Shown here: positions 8,061 through 17,410 of the stretch, piece after piece
Layout of the letters: the number at the start of each line of letters is the position of its first letter
How positions within the stretch are numbered: the stretch's first letter is position 1
From: JALYXI01 sp963795835
GTDB lineage: Bacteria; Acidobacteriota; Terriglobia; Bryobacterales; Bryobacteraceae
Assembly: GCA_963795835.1 (NCBI GenBank)
Contig: CAWCJC010000002.1
Coordinates: 1-64,000 of the forward strand
DNA: 64,000 nt
Direction: 5' to 3'
Made by a program: the position numbers and the translations under genes
Notes under the pieces: model-generated
The model's input: only the letters and a program-made list of their open reading frames with translations
The model's database searches: none
What the model was told of the DNA's origin: nothing

Positions 8061-8448
8061 GGTGCCCTCTGCGACCTTCCGAAACGCGATGGCCCAAGCA
8101 GACGAACGCCCGGCGCAAATACGCTTCTAACAATCGTGAGTCTACATTCAACAACTTTGCGCATAGCTCGGCCGGTAGTCCAGCGAGAATTCTCAGTACG
8201 AACGAACGCCGGAGAGGACCGGCCAGTTTCAGCACGTTCTGTAACTCGGGGGGCAAGTAAGAAGCGGCCGCAAAGGATACTCCTTCAATGCTGGTGCCTG
8301 CGGCGGTCTGTACTATCTTCAGGAACAGGCATTCGGCGGATTCAATCGCGGGTTTCCATGATTCCAGGGCTAACAACACCGCGGCCTCGGCTGCCTCCAT
8401 ATTGCCGGTAAGAAGATATGAAACGAGAAACGCTCTGTCCAGTTCCAT
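8038..8448 (-). CDS. Degenerate sigma-factor-like regulatory protein
   Basis: About 136 residues from the ATG at 8448 (MELDRAFLVSYLLTGNMEAA); an alternative ATG at 8535 overlaps the AraC gene. The first part resembles a sigma-70 region 2-like helix pair. The last part (PLRRSFVLRILAGLPAELCA, then LLEAYLRRAF) resembles region 4, but the DNA-reading helix is poor. Such short proteins are common in Acidobacteria and are annotated as hypothetical or sigma-like. It lies between an AraC regulator and the MOSC fusion and overlaps both if the longer start is used, so it is probably cotranscribed with them. Function unproven. Confidence 0.5.
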   Translation of the reverse strand: MELDRAFLVSYLLTGNMEAAEAAVLLALESWKPAIESAECLFLKIVQTAAGTSIEGVSFAAASYLPPELQNVLKLAGPLRRSFVLRILAGLPAELCAKLLNVDSRLLEAYLRRAFVCLGHRVSEGRRGHHGEAYLS

Positions 8449-8527
8449 GTCAGTCCCCCGCGCCGCCTCAACGTAAAACCGATCGCTTAGATCATAGCGA
8501 TCAGTGCCTCTCGGCAGAACACCGGAG

Positions 8528-9436
8528 CTAAGCATTGCGACGATACTCCGCGGGGGTCATTTCGAGATGCTGACGAAAGACATTGGTCATATGTGACTGG
8601 CTGGAAAAGCCACACGACATCGCCACGTCGATAATGCTCGCATTCTTTGTCCGGAGAGAATCCTGAGCCCGCTTGAGACGCAAACTGAGGACATATTGGT
8701 GGGGAGTCATGCCAGTAGCGGCGCGGAACATCCGCAGAAAGTGGGCGCGGCTATAGCCACTTTCTTGCGCCAGGCTTTTCAGGCTTAAGCCAGTATCCAA
8801 TTGAGCTTCAATTTTGTCACGCACTCGGTTCAGTATGCGCAACGGAAGAGGCGAGACACCGCCTTCTGGGCGAGGGTTGATGCCGCAATCGAGACAGACA
8901 TAACGTGTGGCAAGCGCGTGTGCGAGTGAGTCGACGTAGAGCCGCCCCATGGGCGCATCCGCCTCAAGTTCATCCGTCAGCATCCCGAGCAGGCATCGGA
9001 TTGGCTTGTCCTGTATACCAGGCCGGAACATTGACGCAGGTTGGCAGCGGCTATCCAACTCTTCAATCACACCACGCGTGAACTCTTCTTCCAGCGCACA
9101 ATGCATGAATTCCGAGGAGGTATGCAGCCGGATATCCGGAACCGGCCCCGGCGGTGTGGTCATGATAGAACCCGGCCGGTTCAGGCAAGCCACATAATCG
9201 CCCGATGCGGTGCGATGTTCGAACCGCGAGGGCGGCCCGATGTTGAGTGAAATTACGGCGCGGTCAATTGAAGCTGCCGCGCGTTGGCCTGGAGAAGTCG
9301 AATGCTTTTCAAGAAGAAGGCCCTGCCACTGCAGGGGCATGCTGGTGCGGATGATGCGCGTGGGTCCCGGTGCGATGGCCAGCAGCGGGGACACGGGATT
9401 GGCTGAGACATTTGTAGTGCGATGCTGAACTTCCAT
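8528..9436 (-). CDS. AraC-family transcriptional regulator
   Basis: A 302-residue regulator. Residues ~205-302 form the double helix-turn-helix AraC domain: SLKSLAQESGYSRAHFLRMF, then the signature IIDVAMSCGFSSQSHMTNVF and MTPAEYRR. The N-terminal ~190 residues are a cupin-like sensing region without a recognised ligand. It is the first gene of a minus-strand run into the sigma-like gene, the MOSC fusion, the disulfide reductase and rpiB, so it is the best candidate for controlling that redox cluster. Confidence 0.85.
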   Translation of the reverse strand: MEVQHRTTNVSANPVSPLLAIAPGPTRIIRTSMPLQWQGLLLEKHSTSPGQRAAASIDRAVISLNIGPPSRFEHRTASGDYVACLNRPGSIMTTPPGPVPDIRLHTSSEFMHCALEEEFTRGVIEELDSRCQPASMFRPGIQDKPIRCLLGMLTDELEADAPMGRLYVDSLAHALATRYVCLDCGINPRPEGGVSPLPLRILNRVRDKIEAQLDTGLSLKSLAQESGYSRAHFLRMFRAATGMTPHQYVLSLRLKRAQDSLRTKNASIIDVAMSCGFSSQSHMTNVFRQHLEMTPAEYRRNA

Positions 9437-9580
9437 TGCTCTGACCTCTGGTCCGATTCGGAATGTCTATCCGACATTCGTGAGCTAATTGTGCCGCCGG
9501 TTCCGGGCGCATCAAACCCCAATTGGTCAAGTACCCGGTTCATCAAATCGCGGCGCTTATCACTCCCACTTTTGGGTAAG

Positions 9581-9961
9581 CTAGAGCTCATCCGGTCTGC
9601 GTTGCCGTACATCGATATGCTTCCTGCCGAACAGTCTGGCATCCACGGAGTGTGCGCCGGGTCCAAGCATCGCCAAAGCCGCCGCGACGCTGGCAAGAAT
9701 GAGGGAGACACCGGGATGGCCAGATTGGCGATAGAGCGAGACTGCGATCCACATCTCGATTAGCGCAACCATGGTGGCCGCTAATGGGGTCCATAAGCCG
9801 ATCAGAATCAGGCTTGACACAATAGCTGCCATTACTTGGGGGCTGCCATAAGAGGCGAATGATCCCGCATTGTGAATCAGAGCGGCGGTGGTAATTACCC
9901 TCAGCAACAGCAAACCCCGGCCCGGCCATCCGTTAGCAAAATTCGAGAATAGCCGTTGCAG
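9581..9961 (-). CDS. DoxX-like small membrane protein (paralogue 1), likely CTG start
   Basis: About 126 residues with four hydrophobic segments and the DoxX-family tail LGPGAHSVDARLFGRK. The ATG/TTG-initiated form begins at 9913, but similarity to the paralogue at 19813-20187 continues upstream through L-Q-R-L-F-S-N-F (paralogue M-Q-R-L-F-S-M-F). In this copy the matching first codon is CTG at 9961, preceded by AAGGGA seven bases upstream. I therefore extend the gene to 9961. The family includes thiosulfate:quinone oxidoreductase subunits, but most members, like this one, have no proven role. Confidence 0.6.
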   Translation of the reverse strand: MQRLFSNFANGWPGRGLLLLRVITTAALIHNAGSFASYGSPQVMAAIVSSLILIGLWTPLAATMVALIEMWIAVSLYRQSGHPGVSLILASVAAALAMLGPGAHSVDARLFGRKHIDVRQRRPDEL

Positions 9962-10045
9962 AATCGTCCCTTCTACAAGCTATTAGGTCCTTAAGAGAAT
10001 CGACACACCGATTCGTCTATTTGTTCTGTCCCCCATTCAGGGGAT

Positions 10046-10678
10046 CTAGAGTTCAATGATTCCTCGTTTCACCCCGATGGTCACGGCATGTGTACGGTCA
10101 TTTGCGCCAAGTTTGCCAAGAATGTTGGTCACGTGGCTCTTTACAGTTTCCTCGCTAATGGAAAGCCGGCCGGCTATTTCTTTATTCGCGTTGCCAGTGG
10201 AGATCAGCCGGAGCACCTCCATTTCTCTTGAAGTCAAATTTTCAACGGTGACGTGAGCTGCCAACTCGGCTGCCACCTCAGGAGGAATTCGCTTCTCGCC
10301 CGCATGAACGCCACGTATGTTCTCCACGAGTTCTCGGTGCACGTGTCCTTTCAGCAAGTAGCCCCTCGCACCCGCCTTAAGAGCGCGCATCACTTGTGCG
10401 TCGCCAGAGTAAGTCGTCAGAACGATAACGCGCGAATTAGGAAATTCAGTTCTAATTCGGGTCAGAGCCTCAATGCCATTCAACACGGGCATTTGCAGAT
10501 CTAATAAAGTTACATCGGGTCGAATCAATCGAAACTTCTCGACGGCTTCCTGCCCATTAGCAGCCTCCGCTACTACCTTCATATCGCTTTCTGCGTTGAC
10601 AAGCGCTGCAATTCCTTCGCGCAGAACAGGATGGTCGTCAACCGACAGAACCCGGATCAAGTTAGCCCCGGTGGACAT
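10046..10678 (-). CDS. NarL/LuxR-family response regulator
   Basis: About 210 residues from ATG 10678, which has GGAG five bases upstream; a start at 10732 is possible but lacks this. The N-terminal receiver domain has VLSVDDHPVLREG, the phosphoacceptor Asp in PDVTLLDLQMPVLNG, a Thr in VLTTY and Lys in LKAGARGYLLKG. The C-terminal LuxR HTH reads LTSREMEVLRLISTGNANKE, then ISEETVKSHVTNILGKLGA. It overlaps the end of the propeller sensor kinase gene (10662-13870) and is its evident partner. Confidence 0.9.
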   Translation of the reverse strand: MSTGANLIRVLSVDDHPVLREGIAALVNAESDMKVVAEAANGQEAVEKFRLIRPDVTLLDLQMPVLNGIEALTRIRTEFPNSRVIVLTTYSGDAQVMRALKAGARGYLLKGHVHRELVENIRGVHAGEKRIPPEVAAELAAHVTVENLTSREMEVLRLISTGNANKEIAGRLSISEETVKSHVTNILGKLGANDRTHAVTIGVKRGIIEL

Positions 10679-13600
10679 GTTTTCTCCAACGGCGAAATAG
10701 GCCGAATCGAGCGTGATTGCCCGTTCCTTCATAAGCTACAGCGCCAGAAACAAATACCTGAACCTCCGTGCCCGCGCCGGCTTCGCTCCAGAAATCTACT
10801 TTTGCGCTAATTCGATTGGCGCGCTCTCGAATCCCCGGCAACCCCCAATGTCCAGGCCGTCCACCCATCTTCAAAATCTCTGGATCGATCCCCTTTCCAT
10901 CATCGCGGAATCGCAGCCGGAGTGAGTGGCGATCGTATCGAACCTCTGCCTCAATCCGATTTGCTTCGGCGTGGCGAAACGCGTTGGTTAATACCTCGTG
11001 TGCCATTCGACACGTCTCATCCTGGACGATTGGAGATAGCGGCCGTGGTTGGCCCTCAACTGTCACGCTAAATAGCGGCGAACCGCTTGTCAGCCTCATG
11101 AGAACTAGCCAACTCTTTACCCATTGCGGTAAGAGCCTCAGCAATATTGTTTGCAGTGGAGGGCTGGTTGCGTAAATCACTGATTGAGTCCCGGCTCTCC
11201 GCGATTGCCTGTTCCGTTCTTGTGATTGCGCCATCCAGAGCTTCCATGGCTTCTTCCGGACGCCGGGGGAGCATATTGCGAGCCGCCTGAAACCGAAACA
11301 TCAGCCCGTGAAGACTTTGTAACAAAGTATCGTGCAACTCGCGCGCAATGCGCGTTCGTTCAGCGACACGGGTCTCCAGCACGACACCGAATTGATGCTC
11401 CAGGCTCCTGATGCGTAGCACGTAAGCCAACCATGTTAATCCGACGAGTACGAACAGGACCAACGCACGGAAAGCTTGCGTCTGATACCAGGCTGGAAGT
11501 ATTTCAATACCTAATCTAGCCGGGTCACTCCAGCGTCCGTGGTTGGTGGAACCTTCCACCTCGAAGGTATATCTTCCAATTGGCAAAGTGGTATAGGTTG
11601 CGATGCGTTGATCGCTTCCCGCCTCCTTCCAGCGATCGTCATGCCCGACGAGTCTGTAGCGATAGTGATTCGTCTCAGGATCGAAAAAGCTTAATGCGGA
11701 AAACTCAATCGTGAAGTCTCTCTCCGAGTGGCTGAGGCTGATCGATTTGGTGACTGTAATTGAGTTTGGTAAAAGAGACTTCCGAGCAGGATGAACAGAG
11801 ACACCGGAAAGTCGAAAATCGGTCAGGGCAACATTGGGTACACCTTTATCAAGGGTGATCCGATCCGGATAGAAAGCCGTGGCGCCACTAAATCCTCCGA
11901 AGAATATCTGTCCATCGGGACTCTGGTAACAAGCGCCCCATCCAGACAAGTCTGAGCCTGGCAGGCCATCCGCAACAGAGTAGTTTTCGAATTGTCCAGT
12001 TAGCCGGGTTTAGCTTTGGAGACGCCATTATTCGTGCTCATCCAGAGGGCACCCTGATTCTGTTCGAAAATACAGCTAACGACATTACCCGCCAAGCCAT
12101 CTTTTTCGGTATACGTCGAAAACGTGCCTGCTTTTTTATCGTACTTATCCAATCCGTTCTGGGTTCCGACCCACATGGTTCCGCTCCGGTCGATGTGAAT
12201 GGAATTGACACGGTTATCGGAAAGCGAAGTGGGATCATCGGGTTTGTTTGCAAACAAAGTGAATCGAAGCGTCTTAGGATCGAAGTGATGCAATCCCGTT
12301 TGGGCGCCCGCCCATATGGTGCCGTCCACATCCTCGGCGATCGATTGATAGCCGACCGAGTCTTGCGTATCCGGCATAAAGTTAACAAAGTTTCCGGTTC
12401 GCTGATCGAAACGACTGATTCCGCCATAGGTTGCGGCCCAAAGATTCCCGGCCCGATCATAAATCAGCCTCATGATCGGGTTCTTAGCTACGTTTGAGTT
12501 GGCGCCGCTTACATATGCGCTCATCTGCCCCGAGTGACGATCGATTCGTTCGAGGCCGCGGTGGAAAGTTCCCGCGAACAGTGCCCCCGAAGGATCTTCA
12601 CGAATCGAGAGAATCTCGTTCCGTACACCCGATCCGGGCGGCACGGTGTTGCTTCCGGTACGCCGATCAATGCGGTTCAATCCGCCCATAGATCCGATCC
12701 AAAGAATTCCTTCGCGATCTTCGTAGATTGAAGTAACTAGCGGATCGACAAGCTCACCCCTGCGATAAGTAAAGTTCTCGAAACTTAGCGGGCCTCTTGT
12801 GAAGTAATTGGGTTCGGTGACCTGGAAACACGTCCAAGTGTTCCCCTCCCTATCCTGAAAAATGAAAACCATTTCGTCAGATTCCAGACTTTCCGAGTCC
12901 AGCGGATTGTTGTGGTATCTAACAAGCTCCTGTCGATTCGGATCCAGTCTAAGTAGTCCGTGTGATGAAGTTATCCAAAGGGTACCGTCCGGATCCTCGA
13001 CGATCTGGCCGACGTTGATCTTCTCCGGATCCTTGGCCGTCTGATATAGGATCGAGTGACACTGGACCGCGTCACTGGTCAGATCCCAACTGGCTAAAGA
13101 GCATGACAGATTGTCTCCGGCGATCCAAAACACGCCGAACTTATCCTGGTGAAACCAGCCGACGGACATTTGAACTGGGGCGTGACGCTTCACCTTGCCT
13201 TGCAACGCGGTCAAATTCATCTAATCCGCCGCTGCTCGCAATCCAGAACCGGCCTTGCCGATCTTCTTTTGCTTTGTAAATCAAGTTCGGTGGAAATACT
13301 GTAGGGGTCCTTTGAATCGTGTACGTACCGGGTGCGCTTCAAGGTAAGCGGATTGAACCGGTAGAGCCCCCTGTTTGTCGATATCCAAAGATCTCCCGCG
13401 TGATCTTCGTCTATGCGCAACATCAGAGAAAGCGCCTCGGACGGATTCGGATCGATGGGAAAATGAGTAAACGTTTCCGTAGCGGGTTCATAGCGATCGA
13501 GAAAGCGGTCGCAGCCCACCCAAAGCCGGCCCGCATGATCGACCAAAAGCGCGCGAATGTACACGCAGCTTAAGCTATCGGGCTGGCGCAACTCATGTTT

Positions 13601-13870
13601 GAATACCTTGGACTTGTATCCGTCATATCGATTCAATCCATACTGCGTCCCAAACCATAGGAAGCCAACGGCGTCTTGCGTTACCGTGGCGACTCTGGTT
13701 TGCGACAGACCCGAAGAACGGGCTAGCCGCCGAAAGCGTAGATCACGCCCTTCCTTGACAGCAATTGACCGAGGCAGAGAATCGACTCGCGAAGATAAAG
13801 GTACCTGAGCCTGAGTGTCATTAGTCGATTGCTCACTGAAGCCGAGACGCGGATGGAAAACCGATATCAA
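10662..13870 (-). pseudogene. Propeller/Y_Y_Y sensor histidine kinase, split by four frameshifts
   Basis: One gene of ~1060 codons read in pieces. From the N-terminus: a signal-like segment (VYLFVLALISVF, partly before the TTG at 13870), a two-component-regulator beta-propeller with repeated V-x-x-G-LW-(V/I)-G-(S/T)-x-x-G-L blades, a Y_Y_Y domain (FSALSFFDPETNHYRYRLVGH), one transmembrane helix near 11440, HisKA_3 with the phospho-His in ARELHDTLLQSLHGL, and a HATPase_c domain (HEVLTNAFRHAEANRIE, GHWGLPGIRERA). Frame changes lie near 13290, 13210, 12003 and 11085, each fixed by one base. It is typical of acidobacterial periplasmic polymer or redox sensing. Its partner regulator overlaps the 3' end. 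Pseudogene or assembly indels. Confidence 0.7.
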
Positions 13871-14045
13871 TGCAAGTACGAAAAGATAAACCGCGACTCG
13901 GTTCTGACGCCGCTACAAGCTGTAGCCTGCCTGCCATAGTCATACTCCGGGCGTAAACTCCCGCGATCCATCAATGAGGTTCGCACTTTCTTGCAAGAAT
14001 GTCGCCCAAGGGTTTCCTATTCTTAACTCAAAGGAGCTAAGAAAG

Positions 14046-14801
14046 ATGTCGAACAAACTGGCGGGAAAGATCGCGGTGATTACGGGCGGAAGTAGCGGGA
14101 TTGGTCTTGCGACCGCGCACCGCTTTGTGGACGAGGGTGCGTACGTGTTTATCACGGGGCGCCGCAAAAGCGAACTGGATGCGGCAGTGACCGAAATCGG
14201 CCGGGAAGTAACCGGCATCCAGAGCGACGTGTCGGTCCTGGCGGACGTGGACAGACTATATGCCGAGATTAAGGAACGCAAAGGCAAGCTGGACATTGTC
14301 TTCGCCAACGCTGGTACCGGCGCGTTCGCTCCGCTGGGCCAAATCACGGACGACCATTTTGATAAGCAGTTCAACGTGAACGTCAAAGGGCTGCTCTATA
14401 CCGTGCAGCAGGCATTGCCGCTGCTGCAGGCGGGCTCATCGATCGTGTTGAATGCGTCAATTGTGTCGATAACCGGCAATGCTGCATTCAGTGTTTACAG
14501 CGCTACCAAAGCGGCAGTCCGCTCCTTCGCGCGAAGCTGGTGCGTAGATTTGAAAGATCGCAAAATCAGGGTAAATGCGATTAGCCCCGGTATCGTTCCC
14601 ACACCGGGCTACAACACCTCGCTTGGCATGACGAACGAGCAGGTGGACCAATATGTACAAGGCGCTATCGGCAACATACCGATGAGCCGCCCAGGTACCG
14701 CCGATGAGATTGCGAAAGCGGTTTTGTTTCTGGCTTCTGAAGACAGCAGCTACGTCAACGGAATTGAATTGTTCGTCGATGGCGGTTTGGCGCAAATTTA
14801 G
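14046..14801 (+). CDS. SDR-family short-chain dehydrogenase/reductase
   Basis: A 251-residue classical SDR. It has the NAD(P)-binding TGGSSGIG near residue 15, an Arg-rich cofactor loop (TGRRK) suggesting NADPH, FANAG, the catalytic Ser in NASIVS, the YSATK (Tyr-x-x-x-Lys) pair, and the C-terminal PGIVPTPGY and ELFVDGG segments. The substrate cannot be read from sequence. ATG 14046 is preceded by AAGGAG at the right distance. It is a single gene on the plus strand between two minus-strand two-component systems. Confidence 0.9.
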   Translation: MSNKLAGKIAVITGGSSGIGLATAHRFVDEGAYVFITGRRKSELDAAVTEIGREVTGIQSDVSVLADVDRLYAEIKERKGKLDIVFANAGTGAFAPLGQITDDHFDKQFNVNVKGLLYTVQQALPLLQAGSSIVLNASIVSITGNAAFSVYSATKAAVRSFARSWCVDLKDRKIRVNAISPGIVPTPGYNTSLGMTNEQVDQYVQGAIGNIPMSRPGTADEIAKAVLFLASEDSSYVNGIELFVDGGLAQI

Positions 14802-14818
14802 TTGCGTTTTGTCCAGCC

Positions 14819-15442
14819 TTACCCATCGATGAAGCCTCGTCTCATCGCGATAGTGACGGCATGCGTGCGATCGTTCGCGCCAAGCTTCGAGAGGATGCTC
14901 CTCATATGGCTTTTCACGGTCTCCTCCGAAACGCTGATCTGTGAGGCGATGATCTTGTTGGATGTGCCTCGCGCCACTCGCCTCAGCACATCCACCTCAC
15001 GCTCGCTCAAGGCATCGTCCGTAACATGATCGGCTAGCTCAGCCGCGATTTCCGCGGGGATACGGCGGCCGCCGGCATGCACTACGCGAATCGTATCCAG
15101 CAGTTCCTTTCGCAGCATGCTCTTCAGAAGGTAACCCGATGCCCCGGCCTTGAGCGCGCGAAGAGCCTGCACATCTCCCTGATAGGTGGTGAGGACGATG
15201 AACCGGGCGGCGGGAAACTCCGTGCGTATTGCCAGAATTGCATCGATGCCGTTCATGCCCGGCATCTGCACATCCATGAGCGTGACGTCGGGGCGATGCA
15301 TCCGAAAGCATTCGATGGCCTCTTGTCCGCTAGTGGCCTGGGCGGCGAGTTCAATGTCCTCCTCGCCCGCAAGTACCGCCGCGATTCCCTCAAGCAGAAG
15401 GCGATGGTCATCCACGGAAAGAACCTTGATCTTTTTACCCAC
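14819..15442 (-). CDS. NarL/LuxR-family response regulator (intact copy)
   Basis: A 207-residue regulator. Receiver: IKVLSVDDHRLLLEGIAA, phospho-Asp in PDVTLMDVQMPGMNGID, LKAGASGYLLKS. LuxR HTH: LSEREVDVLRRVARGTSNK, then ISVSEETVKSHMRSILSKLGA. It is the undamaged member of a duplicated pair; a truncated second copy of its 5' part is at 16238-16627. Its ATG overlaps the last bases of the duplicated kinase fragment, so its expression now passes through the duplication. Confidence 0.9.
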   Translation of the reverse strand: MGKKIKVLSVDDHRLLLEGIAAVLAGEEDIELAAQATSGQEAIECFRMHRPDVTLMDVQMPGMNGIDAILAIRTEFPAARFIVLTTYQGDVQALRALKAGASGYLLKSMLRKELLDTIRVVHAGGRRIPAEIAAELADHVTDDALSEREVDVLRRVARGTSNKIIASQISVSEETVKSHMRSILSKLGANDRTHAVTIAMRRGFIDG

Positions 15443-16235
15443 GATCTTGAACTCCAGCGACCACGCCGGCGCGGCGTTTCAGGAATCTCCAGAAGGTCGT
15501 TTTGTTGCTTCGGGGATAGGCAACATTGGCGCGTACCGTTAGCTCAACTTCGGTGCCCGCCGCGGCATAGCTCCAGATATTCAGTTGCGCGCCGATCTTT
15601 TGAGAACGCTCGCGCATTCCAGACAAGCCCCAATGGCCGGCTTTTCCACTGTCGATAATGCGTTGATCGATTCCAATTCCGTTGTCGCGAACTCTGACGC
15701 ATAAGCGATTCGTTTCGTATGTCAGTTCCACCTCAATCTTTGAAGCCCGGGAGTGCAGAAAGGCATTGGTGATTGCCTCTCTGGCGATACGATCCGACTC
15801 ATTCACGACGATACGATTCAGTTCGCGCGGCTCGCCTAATACCGTGAGGGTGAAGAGGGCGGAATGGTCGCGAGCCAGGTCTTCGCCGCACTTTTTTAAG
15901 GCAAGCGGCAGTTCGTCGAGGGAAGTTCCCTCTTCGCGAAGGCCGCGCACACTTTGACGTCCTTCAAGCAAGACATCGTCGGCGCGGTCCAGCACCTGCT
16001 CCATCATTTCGCGCGCGGGCCCGGCGTCAGGGAGTGTCTTCATAATCGCCTGAAAGCGCAGCACCAGGCCCTTGGAACCCCTGCAAGAGCGTGTCGTGAA
16101 GTTCTCGAGCGATACGTTCGCGTTCTTCAAGCCGGGCCCCCATGCGCTGCTGAATCTGTTCGGTAGCTTGCTGCAACCGAAGCAGATAAAACAGGAGCAG
16201 CACAACGCCGTGGCGGCGCGCAAAGCAAGTAGAAC
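15043..16235 (-). repeat. Tandem duplication, copy A (kinase 3' part plus regulator 5' part)
   Basis: This ~1.19-kb unit is repeated directly at 16236-17410 with over 90 percent identity by eye. Each copy contains the beginning of the response regulator followed, on the plus strand, by the kinase histidine-phosphotransfer and ATPase domains. The junction at about 16235 joins the kinase transmembrane region of copy A to the middle of the regulator of copy B. Confidence 0.75.
15435..16235 (-). pseudogene. Duplicated C-terminal fragment of the sensor kinase
   Basis: It encodes the linker LLRLQQATEQIQQRMGARL, HisKA_3 and the HATPase_c domain (REAITNAFLHSRASKIEVEL, VRDNGIGID, GHWGLSGMRERSQKIGAQL). 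It lacks the propeller, Y_Y_Y domain and membrane segment, and the frame changes near 16075 where an extra T appears in the run corresponding to LLQGFQGL. There is no start site of its own, so it is a by-product of the tandem duplication. From 15435 to about 16070 the frame is open. Confidence 0.7.
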
Positions 16236-17410
16236 ATGTTATCGCATTTCGCGGGGATACGGCGGCGCTGGCTGCACTGCATCGTATCTAGCAGTTCCTT
16301 TCGCAGCTACTTTTCAGAAGGTAACCGATGCCGGCTTGAGCGCGCGAAGAGCTGCACATCTCCTGATAGGTGGTGAGGACGATGAACCGGGCGCGGGAAA
16401 CTCTGTGCGTATTGCCAGAATTGCATCGATGCCGTTATGCCCGGCATCTGCACATCCATGAGCGTGACGTCGGGGCGATGCATCCGAAAGCATTCGATGG
16501 CCTCTTGTCCGTTAGTGGCCTGGGCGGCGAGTTCAATGTCCTCCTCGCCCGCAAGCACCGCCGCGATTCCCTCAAGCAGAAGGCGATGGTCATCCACAGA
16601 AAGAACCTTGATCTTTTTACCCACCATCTTGCGCTCCAGCGACCACGCCGCCGCGGCGTTTCAGGAATTTCCAGAAGGTGGTTCTGTTGCTTCGGAGATA
16701 GGCTACATTGGCGCGTACCGTTAGCTCAACTTCGGTGCCGGCCGCGGCATAACTCCAGATATTCAGTTGCGCGCCGATCTTTTGAGAACGCTCGCGCATT
16801 CCAGACAAGCCCCAATGGCCGGCTTTTCCACCGTCGATGATGCGTTGATCGATTCCAATTCCGTTGTCGCGCACTCTGACGCATAAGCGGTTGGTTTCGT
16901 ATGTCAGTTCCACCTCAATCTTTGAAGCCCCGGAGTGCAGAAAGGCGTTTGTGATTGCCTCCCTGGCGATACGATCCGACTCATTCACGACGATACGATT
17001 CAGTTCGCGCGGCTCGCCCAGCACTGCAAGAGTGAAGAGAGCGGAATGGTCACGCGCCATGTCTTCGCCGCATTCTTTTAAGGCAAGCGGCAGTTCGTCG
17101 AGGGAAGTTCCATCCTCGCGAAGGCCGCGCACACTTTGACGTCCTTCAAGCAGGACACCGTCGGCGCGGTCCAGCACCTGCTCCATCATTTCGCGCGCGG
17201 GCCCGGCATCAGGCAGTGTCTTCATGATTGCCTGAAAACGGAGGACCAGGCCCTGGAACCCCTGCAAGAGCGTGTCGTGAAGTTCTCGAGCGATACGTTC
17301 CCGTTCCTCAAGCCGGGCCCCCATGCGCTGCTGAATCTGTTCGAGTGGCTTGCTGCAGCCGAAGCAGATAAAACAGCAGCAGCACAATCGCCGTGGCGGC
17401 CGCGCAAAGC
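16236..17410 (-). repeat. Tandem duplication, copy B
   Basis: It is the partner of 15043-16235. In its first ~200 bases (16238-16440) at least eight single bases are missing relative to copy A, nearly all from runs of two or more identical bases, for example CCGATGCCGG where copy A has CCCGATGCCCCGG. That pattern looks more like repeat-assembly error than mutation. Confidence 0.7.
16238..16627 (-). pseudogene. Truncated duplicate of the response regulator
   Basis: It keeps the receiver start (KIKVLSVDDHRLLLEGIAAV) and the phospho-Asp region PDVTLMDVQMPG nearly identical to the intact copy at 14819-15442. It then loses frame after the Asp loop and ends at the duplication junction without the LuxR DNA-binding domain. 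Non-functional as a regulator. Confidence 0.75.

Noticed and set aside
15043..17410. Insertion sequence flanking the two-component genes
   Set aside because: There is no transposase or terminal inverted repeat; the similarity is a plain tandem duplication of kinase and regulator DNA.
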